Source of the DNA: Velthaea sp965214335
GTDB lineage: Bacteria; Vulcanimicrobiota; Vulcanimicrobiia; Vulcanimicrobiales; Vulcanimicrobiaceae
Assembly: GCA_965214335.1 (NCBI GenBank)
Contig: CBDCBO010000005.1
Coordinates: forward strand, 248,001 to 312,000
Direction: 5' to 3'
DNA length: 64,000 bases
Within the stretch, counting starts at the first letter, position 1. Every line of letters begins with the position of its first letter. Below are positions 35,771 through 44,247 of this stretch, one piece after another. The notes under the pieces are model-generated. The model saw only the letters and a program-made list of their open reading frames with translations. It was not told the DNA's origin and did no database searches. A program made the position numbers and the translations under genes.

Positions 35771-36244
35771 ATGGCAGGTAGTTACAATCGCATCATTCTG
35801 GTCGGCAATTTAACTCGCGATCCGGAAATTCGCTACGTTCAATCCGGTTCGGCCGTCACGAAATTCGCCTTGGCCGTCAATCGGCGCTCCAAGGGCGGCG
35901 ACGAGACAACGTTCGTCGATATCGTCGCGTGGGACAACGGCAACTTCAAGCTCGCCGAAACGTGCAATACGTATTTGAAGAAGGGCATGAGCGTGCTGGT
36001 CGAAGGCCGGCTCGTCATCCGTTCGTTCGACGACAAAGACGGCAACAAGCGCAAAGCGACCGAGGTCGTGATCGACCAAATGCAAATGCTCGATCGCGCC
36101 GGCGCGCCGGGCGCAAACGGCGGCGGTGCACGCTCCAACGGCGATGGCGGCGGTTCGTACGACAACGTGCGGCCGATGTCGAAGCCGGGCGCGACCAGCA
36201 CGGTGCACGAGGATGAGATGCTCGACGATGAGATTCCGTTTTGA
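35771..36244 (+). CDS. ssb: Single-stranded DNA-binding protein
   Basis: A 157-residue SSB. The OB fold reads SYNRIILVGNLTRDPEIRYV, then VTKFALAVNRR, TFVDIVAWDN and YLKKGMSVLVEGRLV. A Gly/Asn-rich flexible linker (about 115-145) leads to the acidic C-terminal tip DDEIPF, which recruits repair and replication proteins. ATG 35771 follows a GGAGG ribosome site 6 bases upstream. It is the second gene of the rpsF operon and is followed after about 75 bases by an intrinsic terminator. Confidence 0.96.
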   Translation: MAGSYNRIILVGNLTRDPEIRYVQSGSAVTKFALAVNRRSKGGDETTFVDIVAWDNGNFKLAETCNTYLKKGMSVLVEGRLVIRSFDDKDGNKRKATEVVIDQMQMLDRAGAPGANGGGARSNGDGGGSYDNVRPMSKPGATSTVHEDEMLDDEIPF

Positions 36245-36316
36245 TGTTGTCTCACGCTGAATAGTCCAAATCGCGTGTTAGTGTTAAAGTTAGCGTAAAA
36301 GCTTGAACGGCAAAAG

Positions 36317-36348
36317 AGAAAAAACTCCGCAACGGTGGGGTTTTTTCT
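36317..36348 (+). terminator. Intrinsic terminator after ssb
   Basis: AAAAAACTCC pairs with GGGGTTTTTT (one G-U pair) around a GCAACGGT loop, and the T-run TTTTTTCTTAT follows the stem. A-run before and T-run after could stop transcription from either side. It closes the rpsF-ssb operon. Confidence 0.85.
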
Positions 36349-36473
36349 TATCTAAAACAATTAGGTGCGGGCAATGCCATAAGTTGATCTGCGACATCTG
36401 AAATTAGTGAATCGGCGAAAAGTGAAAGCCATACGTGCGATTGTCACACTCAATAAACGTAAGCTCGGCCGAT

Positions 36474-36504
36474 GAAGAAGGTGAAGCAGAGCTCCACCTT
36501 CTTC
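36474..36504. repeat. Perfect 10-bp inverted repeat
   Basis: GAAGAAGGTG and CACCTTCTTC face each other across an 11-base loop, between the ssb terminator and the vapC remnant. No T-run follows, so it does not look like a standard terminator. The bases around it (36349-36596) contain no gene I can support. Confidence 0.6.
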
Positions 36505-36596
36505 CAAACAGCACGTGCACAATCGATTAGGCTGCGACGAGCGGTCATTGCAGCGCGATGACTCGAGCTCATAAAACAACGACATATTGGGAATGC

Positions 36597-36968
36597 TTAA
36601 AGGTTTGCCAAGTCTTCAGGATTTCGCGTGGAAAGGGTGAGATTCTCGGCGACGGCAATCACCGCGATAAGGCGCTCTATCGTTCGCGCTCCACGCGGTT
36701 GCCGGACTTCAGCAAGCTCTAGGGCATACACTCTGCCATATGCGCGCGCCGCAGATGCGTCGAAGGGAAGTGCTTCAAGGTTCGTTTCTACACTCTGCAA
36801 GCGGTCTTGGCGTTGCGCCCTGTCGCTTGGATTCTGCGCGGCATGAAGTCCGGTTGCAAGCTCTGCTAGGCTGATAGTCGTGATGTACGATTCGTCCGGC
36901 AATGTCAATGCTTCGATTTTGTCGACGTCGATGAGAACACAGGTGTCGAAGTGGCCGTACTGTGCATC
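36597..36968 (-). pseudogene. VapC-like PIN-domain toxin remnant lacking a usable start
   Basis: The frame encodes a PIN-domain ribonuclease of the VapC type: HFDTCVLIDVDKIEAL with the first catalytic Asp, YITTISLAELATGLHAA (Glu), and a late ERLIAVIAVAENLTLSTRN. The second half reads as an intact toxin. Between the frame's upstream stop and the VLID motif there is no ATG, GTG or TTG, and the ATG that follows the antitoxin stop is one base out of frame. The only in-frame start (TTG 36908) would delete the first catalytic Asp. A one-base deletion near 36966 would explain this. Confidence 0.75.
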
Positions 36969-36970
36969 GT

Positions 36971-37221
36971 TTAAGAGATCGTCGGATCTTGATCGAGAAT
37001 GGCGTCGATGTCCGCAAAGAATTTCTTCGCATCAATTGATGGAGCGTTCTTAAACGCTTTGACTTTCGCTGCTCGGGAGGTGGATTTCCGGCGTCGCACG
37101 GGAGTCATTTCAGCAACGGGAACGCCATTGCGGGTAACGACAAAGAATCTCCGCCATCGATCGCGCGCATGATGGCTCCGCTCTTGTTCCGAAGTTCACG
37201 TTGAGTGATCTCGCGGTGCAT
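36971..37221 (-). pseudogene. Phd/YefM-type antitoxin remnant, frameshifted
   Basis: Two frames together give a typical antitoxin. The first starts at ATG 37221 and reads MHREITQRELRNKSGAIMRA (the DNA-binding 'ELRn.sg.il..v..G' motif). The second, one base out of register from about 37141-37149, continues FVVTRNGVPVAEMTPVRRRK and ends with DAILDQDPTIS at 36971. The first frame alone stops soon after (about residue 39). The likely cause is loss of a single base in GATTCTTTGTC. The toxin remnant follows 2 bases later. Confidence 0.75.
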
Positions 37222-37783
37222 GCTCTAGGGTAGCACACGTGCCACGCTGTGCAAACAACCGGCAAGCATGGTGCTCGATCTTAATCATGCGCGACAGCTG
37301 AGCGCCGATGCGCTCAATAAAACAGCGACCGCCCCCTAGATGGAGCTTTGATCGCGCCCAATCAAGGTTTAGCCACCATCGGGCTGATTGGCGGACAGCG
37401 AAAATTATGCCAAGCGCACTTACCCCTTCAACGTTTCCTCTCGCAGCTATGATATTAAACCATGCGTGGCCGGAGTGCATCGGATTAGCGTTAACTGTTT
37501 AATACAAAGTATCGAGAGCGGCCATCTCGAAAGATTGCTGTCGGTCGCTGCGCAAAATAAATAGATGGTAAATAAGGGAAGACGGTCGGGCAGCGATCGC
37601 GCGCCAGCCGCGCGCTCCGTTAATTCGACGAAAGAGCGTGTGCGACGGCAGGCGGGCGAGTGACGTGCTGTAGCTGCGCCAAACGGTGGTCTCGTCGAAG
37701 TCGCGTACATCGGGATTGGCCGAATCGTGCTTGAAAGATCGGTGCGTCTTGACAGGATCGTGCTAAAAGAAGATTCTGGAGTC
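37222..37783. other. Intergenic region upstream of the unknown secreted protein
   Basis: No gene is supported here; short open frames on both strands lack family features. A small hairpin CGAGA...TCTCG lies near 37511-37530. Base composition is more AT-rich than the neighbouring operons, in keeping with an acquired or decaying segment. Confidence 0.5.
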
Positions 37784-38899
37784 GTGTTGGCAAGACTACG
37801 GAACAGCGTCCGTCGCAACCCAAGCGGTGGCGCAAACAGCTTCCTTGCTGCCCTGGCACTCTATACATGCGTTGCGGCGTCGCCACGCCTTCAAGAACTG
37901 CCTCGCGAAAAAATCGTCTTACCGAACGCGTTGTCAGTTGACCTCGCTGCGCGGACCGTGACCGTACCGCTCCATCGCGGTTCTGCGAACGGGCAAGCGG
38001 TGTGGTATATTGTGACCGATTCATCTGACCGCACCGACGCGACCGAGCGCGGTGTGATCTACGCGCCGAAGCTGTCTGAAATAGAGGCCGCCTGCGCAGC
38101 TTGCGTTGAGCACGTGCAAGAGCGCAACGGTGAGATTGTATTCAACGCTGCGCCGGATTTCGCGAACATGCGCGAGTTCACACCGGGCGCGACAGGCTTT
38201 CCACCCAAGGTTGCCGTGCCGGGTTCAACGTCGACGAATGCATACTCGCCGTTCGTTCGGATCGGTTCGGCGACGGTCGTTGTCAACGCGCCGATCGTCG
38301 CGACGGGAACGGGCGCTTTGGACGTCACGAAACATTCGAATACCCATGATCGCGTCCTTGCAATCGACACGGTGAAGATGACTGCTACGCTGCTGCTGAC
38401 GCGCGGCTTCGCACACGGCAAACCGGTTGTCTACATTAGTACGGAGGCGTCGGATTCCGGCGTCGCTTCGATCGAGCGCGCCACGTTCGCTCCGGCACTC
38501 AAAGGCGCGACCGATGGAACAATCCCAGTTTACGTCGTAGCCAACGATCCGGTCGATGACGAAGTCGCTCAGGGGCTTACGTTTGCGGCTCTCGCTGGAA
38601 AATTAAATGAGGACGCGACGCTGGCGAATGCTGGCTCATTGGGCTCCGCCATGAACGTTCTCGGGAGCTTTCCAACCGGTGCTGACCCAGAGTCGTATAC
38701 GCCGCTGTGGTCAGCGCATTTGGGCTTTTGGAGCGTGGCCGCACTTTCGGCACGAGCGAATCTAGAGCTTCGATCGCCGCAAGATTTCACGGAAGCGGCA
38801 GATAACGGAAAGCTGACGGGCTCGGGAGGGAAGCCGTTTGGACCGATCGGCGTCAACGTGAACTGCCCTGTGATCGCGTATCTAGACGAAGCTCCGTAG
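37784..38899 (+). CDS. Secreted protein of unknown function
   Basis: A protein of about 371 residues. After a basic N-terminus comes a hydrophobic run SFLAALALYTCVAAS, a likely signal peptide. The rest repeats two related units: VTVPLHRGSANGQAVWYIVT near the start and TATLLLTRGFAHGKPVVYIS in the middle, each followed by a D/E-rich loop ('tDsSDrtdA' versus 'tEaSDsgvA') and an 'apkl/apal' strand, suggesting an internal duplication. A C-terminal stretch carries GFWSVAALSARANLELRSP. It resembles uncharacterised exported proteins seen in soil bacteria; no function is assigned. GTG 37784 or TTG 37787 fit a nearby GGAG; GTG 37727 is an alternative. Confidence 0.65.
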   Translation: MLARLRNSVRRNPSGGANSFLAALALYTCVAASPRLQELPREKIVLPNALSVDLAARTVTVPLHRGSANGQAVWYIVTDSSDRTDATERGVIYAPKLSEIEAACAACVEHVQERNGEIVFNAAPDFANMREFTPGATGFPPKVAVPGSTSTNAYSPFVRIGSATVVVNAPIVATGTGALDVTKHSNTHDRVLAIDTVKMTATLLLTRGFAHGKPVVYISTEASDSGVASIERATFAPALKGATDGTIPVYVVANDPVDDEVAQGLTFAALAGKLNEDATLANAGSLGSAMNVLGSFPTGADPESYTPLWSAHLGFWSVAALSARANLELRSPQDFTEAADNGKLTGSGGKPFGPIGVNVNCPVIAYLDEAP

Positions 38900-39199
38900 C
38901 AGCCGCTGGATCGTGTCTTGATCGGCGACAATCTTGCGATAAGCGAAACGCATCGCATCGCAGTGTGTCATATCGGCGAATCGGGCCAAGCCAATACGCT
39001 AGCGAGGATTCGGGCGAATATCACCATGCGCGGGGCGATGAGTTGCAGTGATTGCAGCAATGAAACACCTTTACGGATTCGAACCGCGCTACGGCAAATC
39101 CCCGGCAAGCAGCGTTCCAGATTGAACATGCTAAAACGCTGAGTGACCGGAGATTCCAGGCGCGTACCTGAACTCTCCCGGTCTCCTTACCTACGAAAC
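38900..39199. other. Intergenic region without a supported gene
   Basis: Three hundred bases between two convergent genes. A plus-strand open frame (38918-39142) has no family features. On the minus strand GGTTCGAATCC at about 39070 looks like a tRNA T-loop, but no acceptor or anticodon arm can be folded around it. Confidence 0.5.
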
Positions 39200-40096
39200 C
39201 TACGACGGAAAATATGCAGCGCTGTCCAGGTCTTCCAGCAACCCGGGTCCGGTCGGATGCCACCCAAGCGATTGCTGCGTCTTGGCGCTCGATGCGCGCG
39301 CATCGATCTGAGCGAACATTGCGAATTCGCCAAAGTGAGCTGCAACGTCATCTCCGCCGACCGCGACGACGGGAATATTGAGACGGCGACCGATGATGCC
39401 GGCGATCTCGCGGAATGGGACACCCTCGTCGGCTACCGCGTGATACACGGCATGCTCCGCAGCGCGTTCCATGGCGAGCCGATAGAGCCGCGCCACATCG
39501 CTGCGGTGCACGCCGGGCCACCGATTCCCGCCGTCGCCGATGTACGCGGAAGCGCCGTGCTCGCGGGCAAGCGCGATGACACGGGGTACAAAACCATGAT
39601 TTTCACCGTCGCCGTGAACTGACGGGGCGAGGCGAACGACGGACACCCGTACACCGCGAGCAGCGACAGCGGTCGCCACTGACTCCGGGTCGCGCGGGAT
39701 TGAAACCGCGCTCGGATCGTGGACGTCGTCTTCCGTAACGAGGCGCCCCGGGGCAATGAGCGCCACGCCTGACGTCACAATGAGCGGTCGACGTGTGCCG
39801 GCCAAGGCGGAGCCCAGCGCCTCAATAGCGTGCCGCTCGGCCGCGCCGCTTTCCGCGAAACGCGATAAATCATGATTGAACGCGGTATGAATGACCGCGT
39901 CCGCGGCCACTGCGCCGGCGCGTAAGCTGTCGAGATCTTCCAGACTTCCGCGCTGTACGGCAATGCCGGCCGTCGTGAGAGCGGCCGCGGCGGCTTCCGA
40001 GCGGGCAAGCCCAGTTACCGTATGGCCGGCGCGCCGAAGTTCCGCGATGACCGCTGTCCCGACCCAACCCGTGGCGCCAGTAACGAAAACATGCAT
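39200..40096 (-). CDS. NAD(P)-dependent epimerase/dehydratase-like SDR
   Basis: A 298-residue atypical extended short-chain dehydrogenase. The N-terminal Rossmann motif is VFVTGATGWVGTAVIAELRR (TGxxGxxG), then VTGLARSEAAAAAL, and VIHTAFNHDL marks the atypical group acting on NAD(P)H-linked redox of small molecules. The catalytic YxxxK is not obvious, as is common in the atypical family. ATG 40096 begins the dinucleotide-binding motif directly. It is divergent from a TetR regulator with two palindromic operators between them, so it is probably the target of that repressor. Confidence 0.88.
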   Translation of the reverse strand: MHVFVTGATGWVGTAVIAELRRAGHTVTGLARSEAAAAALTTAGIAVQRGSLEDLDSLRAGAVAADAVIHTAFNHDLSRFAESGAAERHAIEALGSALAGTRRPLIVTSGVALIAPGRLVTEDDVHDPSAVSIPRDPESVATAVAARGVRVSVVRLAPSVHGDGENHGFVPRVIALAREHGASAYIGDGGNRWPGVHRSDVARLYRLAMERAAEHAVYHAVADEGVPFREIAGIIGRRLNIPVVAVGGDDVAAHFGEFAMFAQIDARASSAKTQQSLGWHPTGPGLLEDLDSAAYFPS

Positions 40097-40111
40097 GAAT
40101 TCAATCCTCGT

Positions 40112-40160
40112 GATGTCAGTAACTGACATCAGCATAGCATAGATGTCAGCTACTGTCATC
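40112..40160. promoter_or_regulatory. Twin palindromic operators between SDR and TetR genes
   Basis: Site 1 (40111-40131) is a perfect palindrome with half-site TGATGTCAGT around a central A. Site 2 (40142-40160) repeats it as GATGTCAG-CTA-CTGTCATC with one mismatch. Centres are 30 bp apart, about three helical turns, so two dimers would sit on the same face. Both lie between the two start codons, and site 2 ends 4 bases before the TetR start. Confidence 0.8.
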
Positions 40161-40164
40161 ATGT

Positions 40165-40743
40165 ATGATACGAAGAGTGAGCCGGTGGAGTCCTGATGCA
40201 CGCGGTCGTCTCGAGCAAGCCGCCTACCAGCTGTTCCTTAGCCCCGGGTACGAGCAAACGACCGTGGCCGATATCGCGGCGCGCGCGGGGCTGACCGAGC
40301 GGACATTCTTTCGCCATTTTGCGGATAAGCGCGAGGTGCTCTTCAGTGGCGCCTTGGTGCTGCAAGCGGAGCTCGTTCGAGCGCTCGACGCGGTACCTCC
40401 GGCGCTTCCGGCGATTGAGGCCGTTCGAATCGCCGTCGAAGCGATCTCCACGCTCATGCACGGACGTCGCGCCCTCGCGCGCGAGCGACAACAAGTCGTC
40501 GCGGCACATACGGACCTGCGAGAGCGCGAACTGATAAAACGCGCGACGCTCACCGCGGCCCTCGCTGAAGGCTTGCAGCGACGCGGCGTGCCGGAACCGG
40601 CGGCCAGTCTCGCCGCCGACATGGGGATGACCGTTTTCTACGTTGGATTCGGCCGTTGGCTCGACGATCCGGCAGGCCGAGAATTCGTCGAGGTCATTCA
40701 CGCGGGATTCGATGAGCTTAAAGCCATCGCTGCAGGCGGCTAG
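40165..40743 (+). CDS. TetR-family transcriptional regulator
   Basis: A 192-residue regulator. The helix-turn-helix is textbook: AAYQLFLSPGYEQTTVADIA, then ARAGLTERTFFRHFADKREV. The remaining helices form the ligand/dimer domain (about 65-190). It probably represses itself and the divergent SDR gene through the twin palindromes just upstream; the ligand would be a substrate of that enzyme. ATG 40165 lies right after operator 2 without a ribosome site, so the message may be leaderless; GTG 40177 is another possible start. Confidence 0.9.
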   Translation: MIRRVSRWSPDARGRLEQAAYQLFLSPGYEQTTVADIAARAGLTERTFFRHFADKREVLFSGALVLQAELVRALDAVPPALPAIEAVRIAVEAISTLMHGRRALARERQQVVAAHTDLRERELIKRATLTAALAEGLQRRGVPEPAASLAADMGMTVFYVGFGRWLDDPAGREFVEVIHAGFDELKAIAAGG

Positions 40744-41159
40744 CTTACGGGACGCCGGTGTTGCCAGCGAGATTGCGACGCCACTGCGCGCCGCGCGGCC
40801 ACTGCTGCAGTGCACGCGCGCCGCATGTCGCGGCCGGTCTTGACGTGTCGATTAAAACTGCAGCCGGTTGCGGTGTGCTTCCGTGGCCCGGCATAGTTCG
40901 GGAGTACCTTATCGGCGCGAAGACGACCGCGACGGCGAGGACGCCTCCGTCACATTGCGCAGCGGGCATGCTCCGTTATCCGGCGCGTTCGCCGGCGCGA
41001 AGCGGCCGAGCCTACACATCGCCGGCAAGGTTGCTACCGCCGAAATAGCGCAAGGCTTTCTGCAAATGATCGCGGCGTCGCGACGAGCCGCTCAGGCAAA
41101 TTACTTCGTGGCCTGCTCGGACGTGCGTGGGTCGATACTTGGCTGTAAGCGAGGTCGTT
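40744..41159. other. Intergenic region without a supported gene
   Basis: Plus-strand open frames overlap here (40758-41048 and 40868-41176) but show no recognisable domain and end inside the next gene's start region. It may hold the promoter of the MmcQ-like gene; no clear consensus was found. Confidence 0.45.
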
Positions 41160-41570
41160 ATGGCAACCTGGAGTGACGTACGGCGAATCGTCTATGACCT
41201 TCCGGACACTGGCGAACACATAACGAAGAGCGGAACGACGCATTGGACCGTACACGGCAAACTTTTTGTTTGGGAACGTCCGTTGCTAAAATCTGAACTC
41301 GCAGCGCTCGGACCAAGCGCTCCAACAGGACCGTTCGTCGGGGTCCGCACGCCCGACCTCGAGCTCAAGGCGGTACTCATCGCGAGTAACCCGGTCGAAT
41401 TTTTTACAACCCCGCACTTCGACGGCTACGCCGCGGTACTCATTGTACTTCGCGAAATCCGAGCAGCGAAGCTACGCGATGCAATAATAGAGAGTTGGCT
41501 CGCACGCGCTCCAAAGCGCGCCGTTACTGCGTTTCTTGCAACAACAAAAATACGTAAGCAGCGAACCTAG
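41160..41570 (+). CDS. MmcQ/YjbR-family protein
   Basis: A 136-residue protein of the MmcQ/YjbR group. The family pattern is visible: WSDVRRIVYDLPDTGEHIT at the start, a beta strand HWTVHGKLFVWERPL, then VLIASNPVEFFTTPHFDGYA (typically 'l....p..yf..pHf.gy..v.v') and a closing helix LRDAIIESWLARAPKR. The fold is related to CyaY-like DNA-binding proteins, but the biological role is not known. It stands alone between the TetR and a small minus-strand gene. ATG 41160 begins the conserved part. Confidence 0.85.
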   Translation: MATWSDVRRIVYDLPDTGEHITKSGTTHWTVHGKLFVWERPLLKSELAALGPSAPTGPFVGVRTPDLELKAVLIASNPVEFFTTPHFDGYAAVLIVLREIRAAKLRDAIIESWLARAPKRAVTAFLATTKIRKQRT

Positions 41571-41678
41571 CGCGGCGTAGCGCTTGCAAAAAGTTTGACG
41601 CATGTTGTCATTTTGCGCCGGCGTTTAGATATGCTCGTGACACTTTAATCTTGTCAACCCACCGGAGCTGTGCGCGGT

Positions 41679-41906
41679 TCAAACGCGGAACGTTATCTTT
41701 ACCGATGGCGCTGACTGCGTAGCTGCCATATCCGTAAATTGGGTCTGGGTGCTGGTCATCGTACCGAAAAAAGGGTCGAAAGTGCAGCCCTTGGCCGTAT
41801 ACGTCCATGACTCTCGCTCGACGCGTTTCGTACAGCCGGCGGCCACGGTGGTCGCGCAGGCTGCGCTGATTGCCAGGATAAGAAGTGTCCAGACAAATCT
41901 CGGCAT
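41679..41906 (-). CDS. Small exported protein, possible lipoprotein, possibly frameshifted
   Basis: A 75-residue protein with a good signal peptide (FVWTLLILAISAACATTVAA) followed at once by Gly-Cys, which could be a lipobox. The mature part contains SWTYTAKGCTFDPFFGTMTS and then loses character. The neighbouring minus frame (41608-41910) carries on with a coding look (GYGSYAVSAIGKDNVPRL), so a frameshift near 41735 is possible. No family recognised. It lies downstream of katG on the same strand, separated from it by a strong hairpin. Confidence 0.45.
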   Translation of the reverse strand: MPRFVWTLLILAISAACATTVAAGCTKRVERESWTYTAKGCTFDPFFGTMTSTQTQFTDMAATQSAPSVKITFRV

Positions 41907-41971
41907 ACACGCGTCACGGCTTTCTCTTGCGGGTGCGCGTGGAGCCGCCGCCGCGCGTGCTTAGCGCGCGT

Positions 41972-42002
41972 TCGGGCGCGGCTCGCCTGAAGCCGCGCCC
42001 GA
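41972..42002. terminator. Strong stem-loop at the katG 3' end
   Basis: TCGGGCGCGGCT and AGCCGCGCCCGA form a perfect 12-bp stem with a 7-base loop, 17 bases beyond the katG stop. No T-run follows on the minus strand, so it may protect the mRNA end or act with a termination factor rather than as a standard intrinsic terminator. Confidence 0.6.
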
Positions 42003-42018
42003 TAACCGCTAACCGTGC

Positions 42019-44247
42019 TTAGGCGAGATCGAAGCGGTCGAGATTCATTACTTTCGTCCAAGCGGCCACGAAGTCGTGCGTGAACTTTTCTTGCGAGTCG
42101 TTGCAGGCATAGACTTCCGCGAGCGCTCGCAGTTGCGAATTCGAGCCGAAGATGAGGTCAACACGCGTGCCGGTCCACTTCAGCTCGCCCGTTACGCGAT
42201 CGCGTCCTTCGAAGACGTCGTCAAGATCCGAGACGCTCTTCCACGTTGTGCCCATGTCGAGCAAATGAACGAAGAAGTCGTTGCTTAGCGTTTCCGGGTG
42301 CTGCGTGAAGACACCATGCTCGGATTGACCAACGTTTGCGTTGAGCACGCGCATTCCGCCGACGAGCACGGTCATTTCCGGAGCGGTCAACGTCATGAGC
42401 TGGGCTCGATCGACCAGCATTTCTTCCGCCGAAACGGTGTACTCCGGTTTGTGATATTTCGTGTAGTTCCGAAAGCCGTCGGCCGTCGGTTCGAGCACCG
42501 CGAAGATTGCGACGTCGGTCTGATCTTGCGTCGCATCGGTGCGGCCGGGGGTAAACGGAACGACGACGTCGTGGCCGGCGTTCTTCGCTGCCTGTTCGAC
42601 CGCGGCGCAACCACCAAGAACGATAAGATCGGCTAGCGACACCTGTTTCCCGCCGGACGCCGGGCCGTTGAAATCGGTGGCGATGCGCTCGAGTGTATCG
42701 AGCACCGTTGCTAGCTTCGCAGGCTCGTTTACTTGCCAATCTTTCTGGGGCGAAAGCCGAAGCCGCGCGCCGTTAGCACCACCGCGTTTGTCGGAGTTGC
42801 GGAACGTCGCCGCCGAGGCCCAAGCTGTCGAAACGAGTTGCGCGATTGAAAGTCCCGAGGCCATTATCTTCGACTTGAGTGCCGCGATGTCGTGTGCGTC
42901 GATCGGCTCGTGGGTAACTTTAGGCAGCGGATCTTGCCACACGAGTTCTTCGGCCGGAACCATCGCGCCGAGATAGCGCGACGGCGGTCCCATGTCGCGA
43001 TGTGTCAGCTTATACCACGCTCGGGCAAAAGCGTCCGCGAACTCCGCAGGGTTCTCATGGAAGCGCTTGGAGATGGGACCGTAACTCGGGTCCAAACGTA
43101 GCGCAAGATCGGTTGTGAGCATCATCGGTGCATGCCGCTTCGAGGGGTCGTGGGCATCCGGTACGGTGCCCCCCGCCGCTGCGTCCTTGGGTGTCCACTG
43201 CTGCGCGCCGGCCGGGCTCTTCGTCAACTCCCAGTCGTAGTTAAACAAATTATCGAAGTAATTATTGTCCCACGCCGCCGGGCTCGTTGTCCACGCGCCT
43301 TCAAGTCCGCTCGTGATCGTGGCATCGCCGTTGCCGCTGCCGAAACTGTTCTTCCAGCCCAGACCCTGTTCTTCGACGGTTGCGCCTTCGGGTTCGGGTC
43401 CAACGTATTGCGACGCATCGGCGGCGCCGTGAACTTTGCCGAAGGTGTGTCCGCCGGCAATGAGCGCGACCGTTTCCTCGTCGTTCATTGCCATGCGTGC
43501 GAACGTCTCGCGAATGTCGCGCGCTGACGCAAGCGGATCGGGCTTGCCGTTCGGCCCTTCCGGATTCACGTAGATCAAGCCCATCTGCACGGCGCCGAGC
43601 GGATCGGCAAGTTGGCGGTCGCCGGAGTAGCGTTCGTCGCCAAGCCATGTGCTCTCACTGCCCCAGTTGATGTCTTCTTCAGGCTCCCAAACGTCTTCGC
43701 GTCCACCGCCGAAGCCGAACGGCTTGAGGCCCATTGATTCCAGCGCGCAATTACCGGTAAACACCATGAGGTCGGCCCACGAGAGTTTCTTGCCGTATTT
43801 TTGCTTGATTGGCCACAGCAGCCGGCGGGCCTTATCGAGATTTGCGTTGTCCGGCCAACTGTTGAGCGGCGCGAAGCGCTGCGTGCCCGAGCCGGCGCCG
43901 CCGCGGCCATCGCCGATGCGGTACGTGCCGGCGCTGTGCCACGCCATGCGAATGAAGAGCGGTCCGTAGTGACCGTAGTCGGCGGGCCACCAATCCTGCG
44001 ATGTCGTCATCAGCGCGAAGATGTCGCTCTTCAGGACGGCCAGATCCAGCTTTTTGAATTCTTCGGCATAGTTAAATGCCTCGCCCATCGGATTAGCGAG
44101 CGGCGAATTCTGCTGAAGCACTTTCAGATTTAACTGGTTCGGCCACCAGTCTCGGTTGGTCCGCAGGCCAACCGGCATGTGCGTGCCTTTGGGAACTCCG
44201 TGTACGACCGGGCATTCACCGTTTTTATCGCGATCCGTTTCGAGCAT
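42019..44247 (-). CDS. katG: Catalase-peroxidase
   Basis: A 742-residue heme enzyme that destroys hydrogen peroxide by catalase and peroxidase reactions. The distal active site is IRMAWHSAGTYR (Arg, Trp, His), with the Met-Tyr-Trp cofactor partners visible as this Trp, Tyr in MGLIYVNPEGP and Met in RMAMNDEETVALIAG. The proximal heme ligand is the His of AGGHTFGKVHGA. The second half is the family's inactive duplicated domain. Length matches KatG (about 740). ATG 44247 follows a GGAGAG ribosome site; TTG 44262 is the alternative. It is divergent from an OxyR-type gene, its likely peroxide-sensing activator. Confidence 0.97.
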   Translation of the reverse strand: MLETDRDKNGECPVVHGVPKGTHMPVGLRTNRDWWPNQLNLKVLQQNSPLANPMGEAFNYAEEFKKLDLAVLKSDIFALMTTSQDWWPADYGHYGPLFIRMAWHSAGTYRIGDGRGGAGSGTQRFAPLNSWPDNANLDKARRLLWPIKQKYGKKLSWADLMVFTGNCALESMGLKPFGFGGGREDVWEPEEDINWGSESTWLGDERYSGDRQLADPLGAVQMGLIYVNPEGPNGKPDPLASARDIRETFARMAMNDEETVALIAGGHTFGKVHGAADASQYVGPEPEGATVEEQGLGWKNSFGSGNGDATITSGLEGAWTTSPAAWDNNYFDNLFNYDWELTKSPAGAQQWTPKDAAAGGTVPDAHDPSKRHAPMMLTTDLALRLDPSYGPISKRFHENPAEFADAFARAWYKLTHRDMGPPSRYLGAMVPAEELVWQDPLPKVTHEPIDAHDIAALKSKIMASGLSIAQLVSTAWASAATFRNSDKRGGANGARLRLSPQKDWQVNEPAKLATVLDTLERIATDFNGPASGGKQVSLADLIVLGGCAAVEQAAKNAGHDVVVPFTPGRTDATQDQTDVAIFAVLEPTADGFRNYTKYHKPEYTVSAEEMLVDRAQLMTLTAPEMTVLVGGMRVLNANVGQSEHGVFTQHPETLSNDFFVHLLDMGTTWKSVSDLDDVFEGRDRVTGELKWTGTRVDLIFGSNSQLRALAEVYACNDSQEKFTHDFVAAWTKVMNLDRFDLA

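Noticed and set aside
36361..36585. A 74-codon minus-strand gene after the ssb terminator
   Set aside because: The frame spans the inverted repeat at 36474-36504 and has no domain-like sequence.
39055..39090. tRNA gene on the minus strand (GGTTCGAATCC)
   Set aside because: Only the T-loop wording fits; no acceptor, D or anticodon arms can be paired around it.
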